Part shown: positions 23,347-31,636 of the stretch, piece after piece
Layout of the letters: each line of letters opens with the position of its first letter
Position numbering within the stretch: the first letter of the stretch is position 1
NCBI GenBank assembly: GCA_018240685.1
Contig: JAFEFG010000052.1
Coordinates: forward strand, 1 to 34,172
Reading direction: 5' to 3'
DNA: 34,172 nucleotides
DNA from: Pseudomonadota bacterium
GTDB lineage: Bacteria > Pseudomonadota > Alphaproteobacteria > Reyranellales > Reyranellaceae
Notes under the pieces: model-generated
Told to the model about the DNA's origin: nothing
Seen by the model: only the letters and a program-made list of their open reading frames with translations
Databases searched by the model: none
Program-made: the position numbers and the translations under genes

Positions 23347-24171
23347 TCATCCCTTGATGAAGGCGAGCAGGTCGGGATTGATCGTGTCGGGATGGGTTGT
23401 GCACATGCCGTGGGGCAGCCCCTTGTAGACCTTGAGCGTTCCCTTCTTCAGCAGCTTCGCCGACAGCAGCGCCGAATCGGCGATGGGCACGATCTGGTCG
23501 TCGTCGCCGTGCATGACCAGCGTCGGAACGTCGATCGCCTGCAGGTCGTCAGTGAAGTCGGTCTCCGAGAAGGCCTTGATGCAATCGTAGTGCGCCTTGG
23601 CGCCGCCCGCCATGCCTTGCCGCCACCAGTTGCGCACGGCGCCTTCCGAGACGGCCGCGCCGGGGCGGTTGAAGCCGTAGAACGGGCCGCTCGCGACATC
23701 GAGGTAGAACTGCGCGCGGTTGGCGGCGAGCTGCTTGCGGAAGCCGTCGAACACCTCGAGCGGCAGGCCGCCGGGATTCTTCGCGGTCTTCAGCATGATC
23801 GGCGGCACCGCGCCAATGAGCACCGCCTTGGCGACGCGGCCCTTGCCGTGGCGCGCGACATAGCGGGCGACCTCGCCGCCGCCGGTGGAGTGGCCGACAT
23901 GGACGGCGTCGCGCAGGTCGAGATGCGCGGCGAGTTCCGCCACGTCGGCGGCATAGGTGTCCATCTCGTTGCCATCGGCCGTCTGAGAGGAGCGGCCGTG
24001 CCCGCGCCGATCGTGCGCGATGACGCGATAGCCCTTGTCGAGGAAGTAGAGCATCTGCGCATCCCAGTCGTCGCTCGACAGCGGCCAGCCGTGATGGAAC
24101 ACGATGGGCTGCCCGGAGCCCCAATCCTTGTAGAAGATCTCGGTGCCGTCCCGGGTCCTGATCGTGCCCAT
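23347..24171 (-). CDS. Alpha/beta hydrolase, cofactor-free (non-heme) chloroperoxidase type
   Basis: A 274-aa alpha/beta hydrolase. The catalytic triad is readable as S95 (VGHSTGGGE), D225 (HGDDDQIVP) and H254 ([12 protein letters not shown]). The oxyanion stretch [12 protein letters not shown] and HDRRGHGRS are the hallmarks of bacterial perhydrolase/chloroperoxidase-like esterases. These make peracids in vitro; the physiological reaction is probably ester or lactone hydrolysis. The ATG at 24171 has AAAGGA six bases upstream. It is a single gene, 226 bases upstream of the co-directional trxC. Confidence 0.93.
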   Translation of the reverse strand: MGTIRTRDGTEIFYKDWGSGQPIVFHHGWPLSSDDWDAQMLYFLDKGYRVIAHDRRGHGRSSQTADGNEMDTYAADVAELAAHLDLRDAVHVGHSTGGGEVARYVARHGKGRVAKAVLIGAVPPIMLKTAKNPGGLPLEVFDGFRKQLAANRAQFYLDVASGPFYGFNRPGAAVSEGAVRNWWRQGMAGGAKAHYDCIKAFSETDFTDDLQAIDVPTLVMHGDDDQIVPIADSALLSAKLLKKGTLKVYKGLPHGMCTTHPDTINPDLLAFIKG

Positions 24172-24368
24172 GTCTCGTCCTTTCGCTGGAGAGTTCAGCC
24201 GGCCGGTAGACTCTCGGCCGGTCCGCGGTATCGCTACGACCATCTGGGGTGCGGCGTGCGACCCTGCCAGAGGGCGTTGCGGTTACGACATGGAGACGGC
24301 TCTTGTCCCTACGAGGAGCAGGGATGAAGGAGGTGTACTCGCGACAGCCGCCAGCCAAGAAACGTTAC

Positions 24369-24401
24369 AAAAAAACCCGCGCCGCAGGCTCCGGCGCCTG
24401 C
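24369..24401 (-). terminator. Hairpin plus T-run on the minus strand inside a 395-base gap
   Basis: Reading the minus strand, GCGCCG (24397-24392) pairs with CGGCGC (24384-24379), followed by GGG and seven T (24375-24369). An overlapping alternative stem, GCAGGC/GCCTGC, competes with it. No minus-strand gene ends just upstream, so it either closes an unseen transcript or acts as an attenuator ahead of the hydrolase at 24171. The rest of 24172-24566 shows no separate gene; a plus-strand ATG with AGGAG at 24324 is in frame with the next gene. Confidence 0.45.
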
Positions 24402-24566
24402 ATGTTCGTGGTAGGTGACGACAGGCGAGCGGAGACGGTGGGGAAACGGCGGCCGGCGGCCGACCGGGCTGTGGATGCTCTTGCCCGTGCGTGTTGGCTC
24501 CCGGTCGGATCAACCGTGCGTTGTTTCGTCGACCTGAGAGCGGGGCGCGTCGTGCAGGTTCCTGGG

Positions 24567-25739
24567 ATGCGGTCTTTTCTGGCGGGCGGCCTGGCGTTGG
24601 GCCTGTGTGCTCTCGCTGCCATGCCGGCCGCGGCGTTCTCCATCGAGACGGACAGCCGTGTGGTCCCCGAAATGGGCGGTCCCTCGGGCACGACCCTGAA
24701 CCGGCTGCGGCTTACCGGCCCGTTCGAGAAGGGCGATGCCGACAAGCTGCGCGCGGTGCTCGAACCGTTGCGCGCGCGCGGCGGCCGCGGTCCCGACGGC
24801 TCCCTGGCCGTGGTCGAACTCAGCAGCGGCGGCGGCGACATCCTGGAAGGCATGAAGGTCGGCTACCTCTTCCGCGAGTTCGACATCGTCACCGTGGTCC
24901 GCCGCGGCGACCGTTGCCTCTCTGCCTGTGCGGTCGCGTTCCTCGGCGGCACGGCGCGCCATTCCGCCCTCGAGGCGATTCCCGGCCGCCGCATCGAGAT
25001 CGGCGGGCAGGTCGGATTTCACAACGTCTTCCTGAATTATCAGGGACTGAAGAACGCGGAGGGGACGAGCCCCGAGGCCGCGGCCCGGCAGGGCTTCGAT
25101 CTTGCGCTCAGCGCCGCCTCGACCCTCGTGCGCTACGCCACCGACATGGGCGTGGCGCCCGGCTTCGTCGCCCGGCTGCTGGGCAGCCCGACCGAGCATT
25201 TCGACTACATCGACTCGATCGATGCCTTTGCCGCGCTCGGCGTCTGCCCCACCGAAGCCTTCATGCCGATGATCTCGCGCGAGCGGCAGGCGGCCAACCT
25301 CTGCAACAACGCACTCGGCTGGGGCAAGGCCGATCCGACCCGGGTCGCGCCGCTGACCCTGCGCGAGGCGCGCCTTGCGCTGCTGGGGCAGGTCCAGGCC
25401 ACGATCGCCTCCTTCGGCGTATCCGACCGGCTGGCCGCGCAACTCGATGCGGCACTCGAGTCGAAGGACGACGGCCTTCTCACCCAGATCTACGACAGCC
25501 TGCGTCGCGCCGGCGTGCGCCTGCCGGAACTCTATGGCGGCATGAGCGAGGTGTCGGGCTACAACGCCGGTCCCTACAAGGTCGCCTGCGAGGTGAGCCT
25601 GTCGATGAGCGAGCCCGACCGCTACGACCTCGTGATCGTCGGGCCGCTCGGCATCAGCCCGGCGCCACGCCGCGCCCCGCGTGACTGCCGGTGGCTGTTC
25701 CGCTTCGGCCCGCACGACGTGATCAACCCGCCGCCGTGA
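24567..25739 (+). CDS. Periplasmic ClpP/crotonase-fold protein (COG3904-like)
   Basis: A 390-aa exported protein. The signal peptide MRSFLAGGLALGLCALAAMPAAA is clear. The ClpP-like core has VVELSSGGGDILEGMKVGYLFRE (pieces, 81-103), then C117-L-S119-A-C121 and GGQVGFH152, the arrangement seen in COG3904 proteins where the Ser and His would serve as catalytic residues. A C-terminal region (about 230-390) has further Cys residues and no known domain. The start is uncertain: the frame is open 106 codons upstream, with a good SD at 24324 and a GTG at 24552, but the signal peptide argues for 24567. Its 3' end overlaps the convergent EamA gene by 17 bases. Likely a protease-like or scaffold protein in the periplasm. 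Confidence 0.78.
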   Translation: MRSFLAGGLALGLCALAAMPAAAFSIETDSRVVPEMGGPSGTTLNRLRLTGPFEKGDADKLRAVLEPLRARGGRGPDGSLAVVELSSGGGDILEGMKVGYLFREFDIVTVVRRGDRCLSACAVAFLGGTARHSALEAIPGRRIEIGGQVGFHNVFLNYQGLKNAEGTSPEAAARQGFDLALSAASTLVRYATDMGVAPGFVARLLGSPTEHFDYIDSIDAFAALGVCPTEAFMPMISRERQAANLCNNALGWGKADPTRVAPLTLREARLALLGQVQATIASFGVSDRLAAQLDAALESKDDGLLTQIYDSLRRAGVRLPELYGGMSEVSGYNAGPYKVACEVSLSMSEPDRYDLVIVGPLGISPAPRRAPRDCRWLFRFGPHDVINPPP

Positions 25740-26625
25740 CAGGGGCGTCGGCGCGACGTCCCCGGGTGCTGGCGAGCAGGATACCGACCAGCACCGTTGC
25801 CAGCCCGAGGACGAGGTTCCAGTGGATCGGCTCGCCGAGAAGCGCGGCGCCGACCAGGGAGGCCGTGACCGGGTTGACGGTGACGGAGATGGCGACCCGC
25901 GTCGGCGTGGTGCGCTCGAGCGCATAGGACCACAGGAAGAAGATGATCGCGGCGCCGAAGATGCCGAGATAGGCGATCGCCAGCCACTGCGCGCCGTCGA
26001 AGCGCGCTGCGGCGGCGAAGCCGCCGCGCACCCACGAGACGATCGCGAGGCTGAGCGCTCCCGCGCCCATACCCATTGCCGTGAAGGGCAGCGGCCCCGA
26101 CCGCCGGATGAGCGGCTTCGACCAGACATTGTAAAGCGCCATGCAGAAGGCGGCGCCGACCATCAGGAGATCGCCCCGCCAGGCGCCGGCCGGCGCCGAC
26201 GCGAGTCCGGTCAGGAGCGCGACCGCCACACCTGCCATGGCGATCAGGACGCCCACCGACTTGCGCCGGGTGAGCGGCTCGACCCTGAGACCCGCGGCGA
26301 CGGCCATCGTGAGCAGCGGCAGCGTCGACAGGGCCAGCGCCGCGCGGGCGGCGGTCGTGAAGATCAGCGACGCGTTGAACAGGATCGGGAACAGTCCGAA
26401 GAACAGGAGGCCGAGCGCCATCACGGCCGGCCAGTCGCTGCGTGGCGGCCAGCGCGCCCGCCGGCCCGCGGCCAGCGGCAGCAGGAACACGAAGCCGATG
26501 CCGAACCGGAAGGCACCGATGGCGAGCGGATCGCTGGCGCCGACGACGTAGCGGGTCGCCCCCACCGCGGTCCCACCGAGGCCGCTCGACAGCACGGCCG
26601 CCAGTATCCCCCAGATCTCTCCCAT
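25723..26625 (-). CDS. EamA/DMT-family membrane exporter
   Basis: A 300-aa inner-membrane protein with about ten helices arranged as two EamA repeats (about 5-140 and 150-290). FRFGIGFVFLLPL, LSTLPLLTMAVAA and the second-repeat PVTASLVGAALLGEPI are typical. Members export amino acids, purines or other metabolites. It is divergent from a LysR gene, the common pairing in which the regulator controls the exporter. The substrate cannot be read from sequence. The N-terminus MGEIWGILAAVLSSGL begins directly in the first helix. Confidence 0.93.
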   Translation of the reverse strand: MGEIWGILAAVLSSGLGGTAVGATRYVVGASDPLAIGAFRFGIGFVFLLPLAAGRRARWPPRSDWPAVMALGLLFFGLFPILFNASLIFTTAARAALALSTLPLLTMAVAAGLRVEPLTRRKSVGVLIAMAGVAVALLTGLASAPAGAWRGDLLMVGAAFCMALYNVWSKPLIRRSGPLPFTAMGMGAGALSLAIVSWVRGGFAAAARFDGAQWLAIAYLGIFGAAIIFFLWSYALERTTPTRVAISVTVNPVTASLVGAALLGEPIHWNLVLGLATVLVGILLASTRGRRADAPVTAAG

Positions 26626-26697
26626 CGGTGCGCCCTCCCGGTCTTCGGTGGCGCGCAGGCTATCGGCGGGCTCTATAATTCCGGAATGGAATTCATG

Positions 26698-26712
26698 TGA
26701 TAAGTCTTATCA
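26698..26712. promoter_or_regulatory. Candidate LysR operator (perfect 7-1-7 dyad)
   Basis: TGATAAG-T-CTTATCA is a perfect inverted repeat just before the LysR gene's SD (AGGAA) in the 96-bp region divergent from EamA. A second palindrome, ATTCCGGAAT (26678-26687), lies 10 bp away, and TATAAT at 26674-26679 could be the -10 of the LysR gene. The dyad would then sit just downstream of the start site, suggesting autorepression. Confidence 0.6.
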
Positions 26713-26721
26713 GGAACCGTC

Positions 26722-27645
26722 ATGACCTTGCCTGTCCTCGATCCGGACCTGCTGAAGGCCTTCGTCGCCGTGGCCGACCATCGCTCCTTCACGCGCGCCG
26801 CCGCCATGCTCAACCGCACCCAGTCGGCCGTCAGCATGCAGATCAAGCGCCTCGAGGCGCGCGTCGGCGCGGCGCTGTTCCATCGCACCAGGGCGACGGT
26901 CGAGCTGAGCGCCGCCGGCGAGAGCCTGCTCGGCTATGCGCGCCAGATCCTCAGCCTCAACGACGAGGCCGTCGGTCGCCTGCGCCGGCATCGGATCGAG
27001 GGCGTCGTGCGGCTTGGCGTCATGGACGACTACGGCACGCATGTCGTGCCGCCGCTGCTGTCGGATTTCGTCGCCGGCTATCCGCTCATCCATGTCGAGA
27101 TGGAGACCGGCCTGACCGCCTCGATGACGGATCGCCTGGGCGAGTCGTTCGACCTCGTGATCGCCATGCATCCCGAAGGCCGCGGCGACGGCGCGTTCCT
27201 GCGGCGCGAACAGGCGGTATGGGCGGGCAGCGCCTCCCGCGCGGTCGAGCAGCTCGATCCGCTCCCCGTTGCCCTCTATCCGCAGGGCTGCCTGTTCCGC
27301 CGCTGGGCGACGGAGGCGCTCGACGCGGCGCGGCGGCCGTGGCGGCTCGCCTTCGTCAGTCACAGCCTCGCCGCCGTCGAGGCCGTCGCCGCCCAGGGGC
27401 TGGCGGTGACGGTGGTGAAGTCCGGGACCTTCCCGCCGCGCCTGCGCCCGCTGTCCGATTGCGACGGCCTTCCCGCCTTGCCGGCCGCCGACATACGCCT
27501 GCACCGGGCCGCGGGCCTGTCGCGTGCGGCGGCCTTGCTGGCCGATCATCTGGTCGCGGCCCTGGCCGCGACCCCGGCCGCAACGGGCCATTCCTCCCGG
27601 CTGCCCCGCCGGGCCGCCGTCAGCAGGCCCGGCGCGCCGGGCTGA
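26722..27645 (+). CDS. LysR family transcriptional regulator
   Basis: A 307-aa regulator. The N-terminal winged helix-turn-helix (about 8-66: LLKAFVAVADHRSFTRAAAMLNRTQSAVSMQIKRLEARVG in pieces) and the FHRTRATVELSAAG wing are standard. The LysR substrate-binding domain spans about 92-280 (VRLGVMDDYGTHVVPPLLSDF). The ATG has AGGAA five bases upstream. Being divergent from the EamA exporter, it likely controls that exporter and itself. The C-terminal ~25 residues are Ala/Pro/Arg rich and probably disordered. Confidence 0.93.
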   Translation: MTLPVLDPDLLKAFVAVADHRSFTRAAAMLNRTQSAVSMQIKRLEARVGAALFHRTRATVELSAAGESLLGYARQILSLNDEAVGRLRRHRIEGVVRLGVMDDYGTHVVPPLLSDFVAGYPLIHVEMETGLTASMTDRLGESFDLVIAMHPEGRGDGAFLRREQAVWAGSASRAVEQLDPLPVALYPQGCLFRRWATEALDAARRPWRLAFVSHSLAAVEAVAAQGLAVTVVKSGTFPPRLRPLSDCDGLPALPAADIRLHRAAGLSRAAALLADHLVAALAATPAATGHSSRLPRRAAVSRPGAPG

Positions 27646-27667
27646 TCGGTGCCGCCTGTCGTGCGGA

Positions 27668-28240
27668 TCAGCGGCCGCTGTGGCCGTGCCCGCTGTCTTC
27701 CTGCTGCAGATAGGGCGAGTTGCTGAACACGACGCCGAACAGATCCTTCGTCAGATCGCTCATGGCCGCGTCGTCGGGCGCGGCGGAGTCGGTCCGGCCG
27801 GTGGCTTCCGCAAGGGCGAGGTCGTTGCGGCAGTAGACGGCGTAGACGTAGATCTGTCCGGGCGTGCCGGGCTTGAAGCGGGTGACGCCGCTGCACACCG
27901 CGCTCGACGTCAGGTTGTTGGCCGGGTTGAACACGAGCACCAGACGATAGTCCGGATGCGGCGGCTCGGCGGGCGTGTCGTAGGTGAAGGTGAGATGCGG
28001 CTGCGGCTTGTTGGCCTGCAGCACGGGCAGGAGACGCCGCGCTACCTCGCTCGCCGGCAGGCCGGGATAGGGATTGCCCTGCAGCACGACGCGGAACGTC
28101 TTGTGGTCCGTCGCGGCGTAGAACTCGCGGTAGTCGTATTGGGCGGCATGGTACGCGTTGCCGATTGTGGCGGCGTGGGCAGCGGCCGGCAGGCCGGCGG
28201 CCAGGGCAAGGAGGGCGAGGGTTTTTCCAGGGCTGCGCAT
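27668..28240 (-). CDS. Secreted protein of unknown function
   Basis: A 190-aa protein with a Sec signal peptide (LALLALAAGLPAAAHA, cleavage near residue 23). The mature part starts TIGNAYHAAQYDYREFYAATDHKTFRVV (in pieces) and has two Cys (SSAVCSG, VYCRND) that could form a disulfide. It ends with a His/Gly-rich tail (SGHGHSGR). No family recognised. It converges with the LysR gene. Upstream is an 11-bp tandem repeat that may be a response-regulator box. Confidence 0.72.
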   Translation of the reverse strand: MRSPGKTLALLALAAGLPAAAHAATIGNAYHAAQYDYREFYAATDHKTFRVVLQGNPYPGLPASEVARRLLPVLQANKPQPHLTFTYDTPAEPPHPDYRLVLVFNPANNLTSSAVCSGVTRFKPGTPGQIYVYAVYCRNDLALAEATGRTDSAAPDDAAMSDLTKDLFGVVFSNSPYLQQEDSGHGHSGR

Positions 28241-28315
28241 CGGGAATCCTCCGGGAGTCTGTGCTTGCGCCAGCCTGCAGGCGGCAGCCTCTGCGTCACG
28301 ATTCCGGGCGCGAAA

Positions 28316-28337
28316 TGTAAGCCGACTGTAAGCCGTC
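28316..28337. repeat. 11-bp tandem repeat TGTAAGCCG(A/T)C x2
   Basis: TGTAAGCCGAC and TGTAAGCCGTC follow each other directly, one mismatch in 11. The 11-bp period, one helical turn, is how OmpR/PhoB-type regulators read tandem half-sites. It lies about 80 bases ahead of the secreted-protein gene (start 28240). The rest of the 433-base stretch 28241-28673 shows no gene; a GGGCTTTTTT at 28363-28372 has no convincing stem. Confidence 0.5.
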
Positions 28338-28673
28338 GATGATCAAGAATGCCTTGTAAATCGGGCTTTTTTGGGATGGATGAGCGCATCTATAAGTAGT
28401 CTATGTGGTGTATTCAGCAACCATTTGTCTGATGTTGGTTGCAATGTCCTTCGCCTGACAATACGGCACCGTTCGCCGCGGCCTGTCTTTGCCGACCGCA
28501 CCATGGCTTACGGGGCGATGCGCGCGCGCACCCGGTCCGGCAAGACGGTTCGTTCCTCCGACGGCACGAGTGGATTCCCTACAGCGGAATTTCATTGCCC
28601 GTGCATCTTCGCGCGCCTACCGTCGACAAGCGAGGTCCTGCGCCAGACGGGACCCGACATTGTGGAGGAAATG

Positions 28674-30032
28674 ATGAGGACATCGTCGGACAAGGCGTTT
28701 GCGCTTACGCGTCGTCGTCGCTTCATCGCCGGCACCGCCGCACTCTCGGCCGGGCTGGTCGCCGCACCGTTCGTGCGCGGCGCCCATGCCGCGGGCAAGC
28801 TGTCGCTGGGATTCTGGGATCACTGGGTACCGGGCGCCAACAAGGCGACGGAGAAGCTGGTGCACGAGTGGGCCGAGAAGGAGAAGGTCGAGGTCCAGAT
28901 CGACTTCATCACCTCGCAGGGCAACAAGCTGCTGCTCACCGGCGCCGCCGAATCGCAGGCCAAGGCCGGCCACGACATCCTGGCGCTTTCCACCTGGCTG
29001 CCGTCGCGCTATGCCAAGCTGCTGGCGCCGGTCGACGACGTGATGGGGCCGCTCATCCAGCAGAACGGCGCCGTCAACGCCACGGTCGAATATCTCGGCA
29101 AGATCGGCGGCAAGTGGATCGCGGTGCCGGCGACGGTGGGCAGCCAGATCAAGGGCCCGTGCTCGCGCATCGACTACATGAAGCAGTATGCGGGCCTCGA
29201 CGTGCAGGCGATGTATCCCGCGGGGTCGCCGCCCAAGGCCGATGCCTGGACCTTCGATGCCTTCCTGAAGGCGGCGGAGGCCTGCCACAAGGGCGGGCAT
29301 CCGTTCGGCATCGGGCTCGGCACCACCGCCGACAGCGTCGATTCGGCCGGCGCGATCTTCCACGGCTTCGGCGCCATGCTGGTGGACGACAAGGGCACCA
29401 TCACCGTCAAGAGCGACGCGGTGCGCCAGGCGCTCGACTATTACAAGAAGCTGCTGGCGTTCCTGCCCGCCGACGTGCCGGCCTGGGACGATGCCTCGAA
29501 CAACAAGTATCTGGTCTCCGGCCAGGGCGCGATGATCATGAACCCGCCCAGCGCCTGGGCGGTGGCCAAGCGCGACGCGCCCAAGGTGGCCGAACAGCTG
29601 TGGACGCACGGCTTCGCGCAGGGACCGAAGGGACGCTATGCGCCCTTCACGCCCTACTTCTGGGCGATCTGGAACTTCAGCAAGAACATCCCCGCGGCCA
29701 AGAGCCTGCTGACCCATCTGTCGAGCGCTTCGGCGGCGGAGCAGATGGTGGAAGCGTCGGGCGGCTACGACCTGCCGTCGTTCGAGAAGCTGACGCTGTT
29801 CAAGGTCTGGGCCGAGGCGGCGCCGCCCAAGGGCACGCTGTTCCACTATCCCAATCCCTACAACCACCAGGTCCTGTCGGTGGCGGGCGCGCCGGCGCCG
29901 CATGCCATCGCCGAGCGCATCTACACCCAGGCGACGCAGACGCAGATGGCGGTGCGCCACTTCCGCGGCGAGGCGATGGAGAAGACGCTGGCTTGGGCCG
30001 AGAGCGAGCTCGAGGGCTTCATGCGCAACTGA
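28674..30032 (+). CDS. Tat-exported ABC sugar-type substrate-binding protein (family 1), orphan
   Basis: A 452-aa periplasmic protein. A twin-arginine signal (TRRRRFIAGTAALSAG, cleavage after GAHA near residue 40) is followed by LSLGFWDHWVPGAN and family-1 features such as DILALSTWLPSRYAKLLAPVDD and a late WAIWNFSKNIPAAKSLLTHLSS. Family-1 proteins bind sugars, glycerol phosphates or related solutes. I prefer the ATG at 28674 over 28671 because GGAGGA then has better spacing. No permease or ATPase gene lies next to it: the next genes are on the other strand, so the importer partners must be encoded elsewhere. Confidence 0.9.
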   Translation: MRTSSDKAFALTRRRRFIAGTAALSAGLVAAPFVRGAHAAGKLSLGFWDHWVPGANKATEKLVHEWAEKEKVEVQIDFITSQGNKLLLTGAAESQAKAGHDILALSTWLPSRYAKLLAPVDDVMGPLIQQNGAVNATVEYLGKIGGKWIAVPATVGSQIKGPCSRIDYMKQYAGLDVQAMYPAGSPPKADAWTFDAFLKAAEACHKGGHPFGIGLGTTADSVDSAGAIFHGFGAMLVDDKGTITVKSDAVRQALDYYKKLLAFLPADVPAWDDASNNKYLVSGQGAMIMNPPSAWAVAKRDAPKVAEQLWTHGFAQGPKGRYAPFTPYFWAIWNFSKNIPAAKSLLTHLSSASAAEQMVEASGGYDLPSFEKLTLFKVWAEAAPPKGTLFHYPNPYNHQVLSVAGAPAPHAIAERIYTQATQTQMAVRHFRGEAMEKTLAWAESELEGFMRN

Positions 30033-30085
30033 CGGCGCGGCGGGCGCCGGGGGAGGGGCGCAGATCGGCGGGCGTCGGCGTCCGG

Positions 30086-30847
30086 TCAGGCCGCCGACTT
30101 CCGCGGCGGGCGCGGCGCGGCGCGTGGGGTGCCCCCGGCGCGGCGGGGCGAAGCGGAGGCCTCCCACGGCAGCTCCGTATCGATGGCCAGGAAGTAGTCG
30201 GAGCCGGCGTGCATCACATGCTCGGCGGCCAGAGAGGCCGCGCGCCGCTCGTCTCCCTCGACGATGGCGCGCAGGATGGCGGCGTGCTCGCTCCAGGTGC
30301 GCTCCTGGTAGCCGGGGTCGTCGGTCGCGAACAGCATGGCGGTGCGGTCGCGCAGGCGCTTCAGCATGTCGCCCAGCACCGTGTTCTGGCTCGCGGCGGC
30401 GAGCTCGGCATGGAACTTCTGGTTCAGCGCGCCGAGCTGGTCGAAGCGGCCGTTGGCGGCCGCCAGCGAGCCCTTGGCCAGCACGGCCTGGATGCGCTTT
30501 ATGACCTCGCGGTCCTGCCGGCGCGTCGCCAGCCGGGCGTTGTGGCCTTCGAGCAGGGCGCGCAGCTCGATCGTCTCGCGTGCCTCCTGCGCGGACATGG
30601 AGGCGACCGAGGCGCCGCGGTTGGCGCTCACCTCGACCAGGCCCTCGGCCGCCAGCATGCGGATCGCCTCGCGCACGGGATTGCGCGACACGCCCAGCTC
30701 TTCGGCCAGCCGCTCCTCGACCAGCCGTTCGCCCGGCTTGAGGCGCTGCTCGACGATCAGCCGGCGCAGTTCATCGACGACGCGGCCGTGGAGCGGCGTC
30801 GGTTCTGCGGCGGGGGGGCGCTTGCTCTTGGGACGGGTCGCGGTCAT
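30086..30847 (-). CDS. GntR-family regulator, FadR/FCD subfamily
   Basis: A 253-aa regulator. The winged helix-turn-helix at about 18-84 includes LKPGERLVEERLAEELGVSRNPVREAIRML (in pieces) and the wing VEVSANRGASV. The FCD helical effector domain covers about 90-220, with likely metal ligands in LNQKFH (N-x3-H), WSEHAAIL and AAEHVMHAG. A disordered basic tail follows. The ATG at 30847 was chosen because the longer frame adds an unrelated Arg-rich leader. It lies 91 bases downstream of ferredoxin 2 on the same strand and probably ends the diiron-oxidase operon. Its likely targets are the GTATACAA motifs near 32795 and 32905. Confidence 0.92.
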   Translation of the reverse strand: MTATRPKSKRPPAAEPTPLHGRVVDELRRLIVEQRLKPGERLVEERLAEELGVSRNPVREAIRMLAAEGLVEVSANRGASVASMSAQEARETIELRALLEGHNARLATRRQDREVIKRIQAVLAKGSLAAANGRFDQLGALNQKFHAELAAASQNTVLGDMLKRLRDRTAMLFATDDPGYQERTWSEHAAILRAIVEGDERRAASLAAEHVMHAGSDYFLAIDTELPWEASASPRRAGGTPRAAPRPPRKSAA

Positions 30848-30938
30848 GGGCGCGGACCATAGATCGGATCGGTCCCGCCTGTCCGCCGCTTCCCGCCTGT
30901 CTTTCCCACAGCGGCGCGACGCAGGGCGGGCATTGCGC

Positions 30939-31322
30939 TCAGCTTCCGTCGCGTGCGGGTGCCGGGGCCGCCGTGGGCCGCAGCCCGGCAGAGGCCGGCG
31001 GCGGATCCCAGGCGACGCTGACATCGCCCTTCAGGAAAGTCTGGCAGGCCATGCGCCAGCCCCGGGCGAACTGCTCTTCGGTGAGGTGCTTGCGTTCCTT
31101 GGGCTTGATCGCGTCGGTGTTCTCGATCCCGCGCTCGATGCGGCACTTGCAGGTGCCACAGATGCCGCCGCCGCACTTGAAGGGGATGCCGCCCTGCTCG
31201 CGCAGCGACACCCGCAGCAGGTTGGCATTGGCGGGCGCGGTGGCTTCCTTGCCGCTGGTCACGAAGGTGACGCGGACGACGGTGGCGGGCGCCGCCGCAC
31301 CGGCGGGAGGCTGGTCGCTCAC
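30939..31322 (-). CDS. [2Fe-2S] ferredoxin 2 (plant type)
   Basis: A 127-aa electron carrier. The cluster ligands follow the plant-type spacing: C50-x4-C55-x2-C58 (KCGGGICGTCKC) and C93 (WRMACQTF). An extra C60 is next to the loop. The fold starts near residue 15 (VVRVTFVTSGKEATAPANANLL in pieces); the ends are Pro/Ala rich. It starts with GTG overlapping the 100-aa gene's stop (GTGA), which makes the short version certain over the longer frame. Probably delivers electrons to the diiron oxidase in the same operon, with ferredoxin 1 or in its place. Confidence 0.9.
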   Translation of the reverse strand: MSDQPPAGAAAPATVVRVTFVTSGKEATAPANANLLRVSLREQGGIPFKCGGGICGTCKCRIERGIENTDAIKPKERKHLTEEQFARGWRMACQTFLKGDVSVAWDPPPASAGLRPTAAPAPARDGS

Positions 31323-31621
31323 GGTGCCGCCGCCTTGCGCAGCGAGGTCTCCATGCGGCCGAAGGTGACGAGCTGCCGCAACCCGTCGAGCGCGCCCTCG
31401 GCGGTCTCGAACTTCTCCAGGAACTTCGACGGCACCTCGTTCACGATCCCGCTCTCCTCCTCGACGACGCGGATGCGCACCGCTGTGTCCACCAGCTCGG
31501 CGATCACGAAGCGGGCCTCGTGGCGGCCGTAGAACATGTAGTCGTAGGCCTCGAGCGGGCGCAGGCCGGGGACGAGCTCGGTACGGAACCTGCCGGGCTT
31601 GCTGGTCAGGATGACATACAT
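31319..31621 (-). CDS. 100-aa protein of unknown function between two ferredoxins
   Basis: A soluble 100-aa alpha/beta protein opening MYVILTSKPGRFRTE and containing EAYDYMFYGRHEARFVIAEL and VEEESGIVNEVPSKFLEKF (in pieces). No Cys, signal or membrane helix, so it is not a redox carrier itself. It is tightly packed: 15 bases after ferredoxin 1 and overlapping ferredoxin 2 by four bases. Its fixed place suggests a subunit, adaptor or effector protein of the oxidase system, like the small component proteins of multicomponent oxygenases; I cannot assign a family. Confidence 0.8.
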   Translation of the reverse strand: MYVILTSKPGRFRTELVPGLRPLEAYDYMFYGRHEARFVIAELVDTAVRIRVVEEESGIVNEVPSKFLEKFETAEGALDGLRQLVTFGRMETSLRKAAAP

Positions 31622-31636
31622 GGGGGCCTCGCTCGC

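Noticed and set aside
28321..28372. GGGCTTTTTT preceded by an AAGCC element as a rho-independent terminator
   Set aside because: Pairing is only five bases with a ~28-base loop and a mismatch; no gene ends just upstream on the plus strand.
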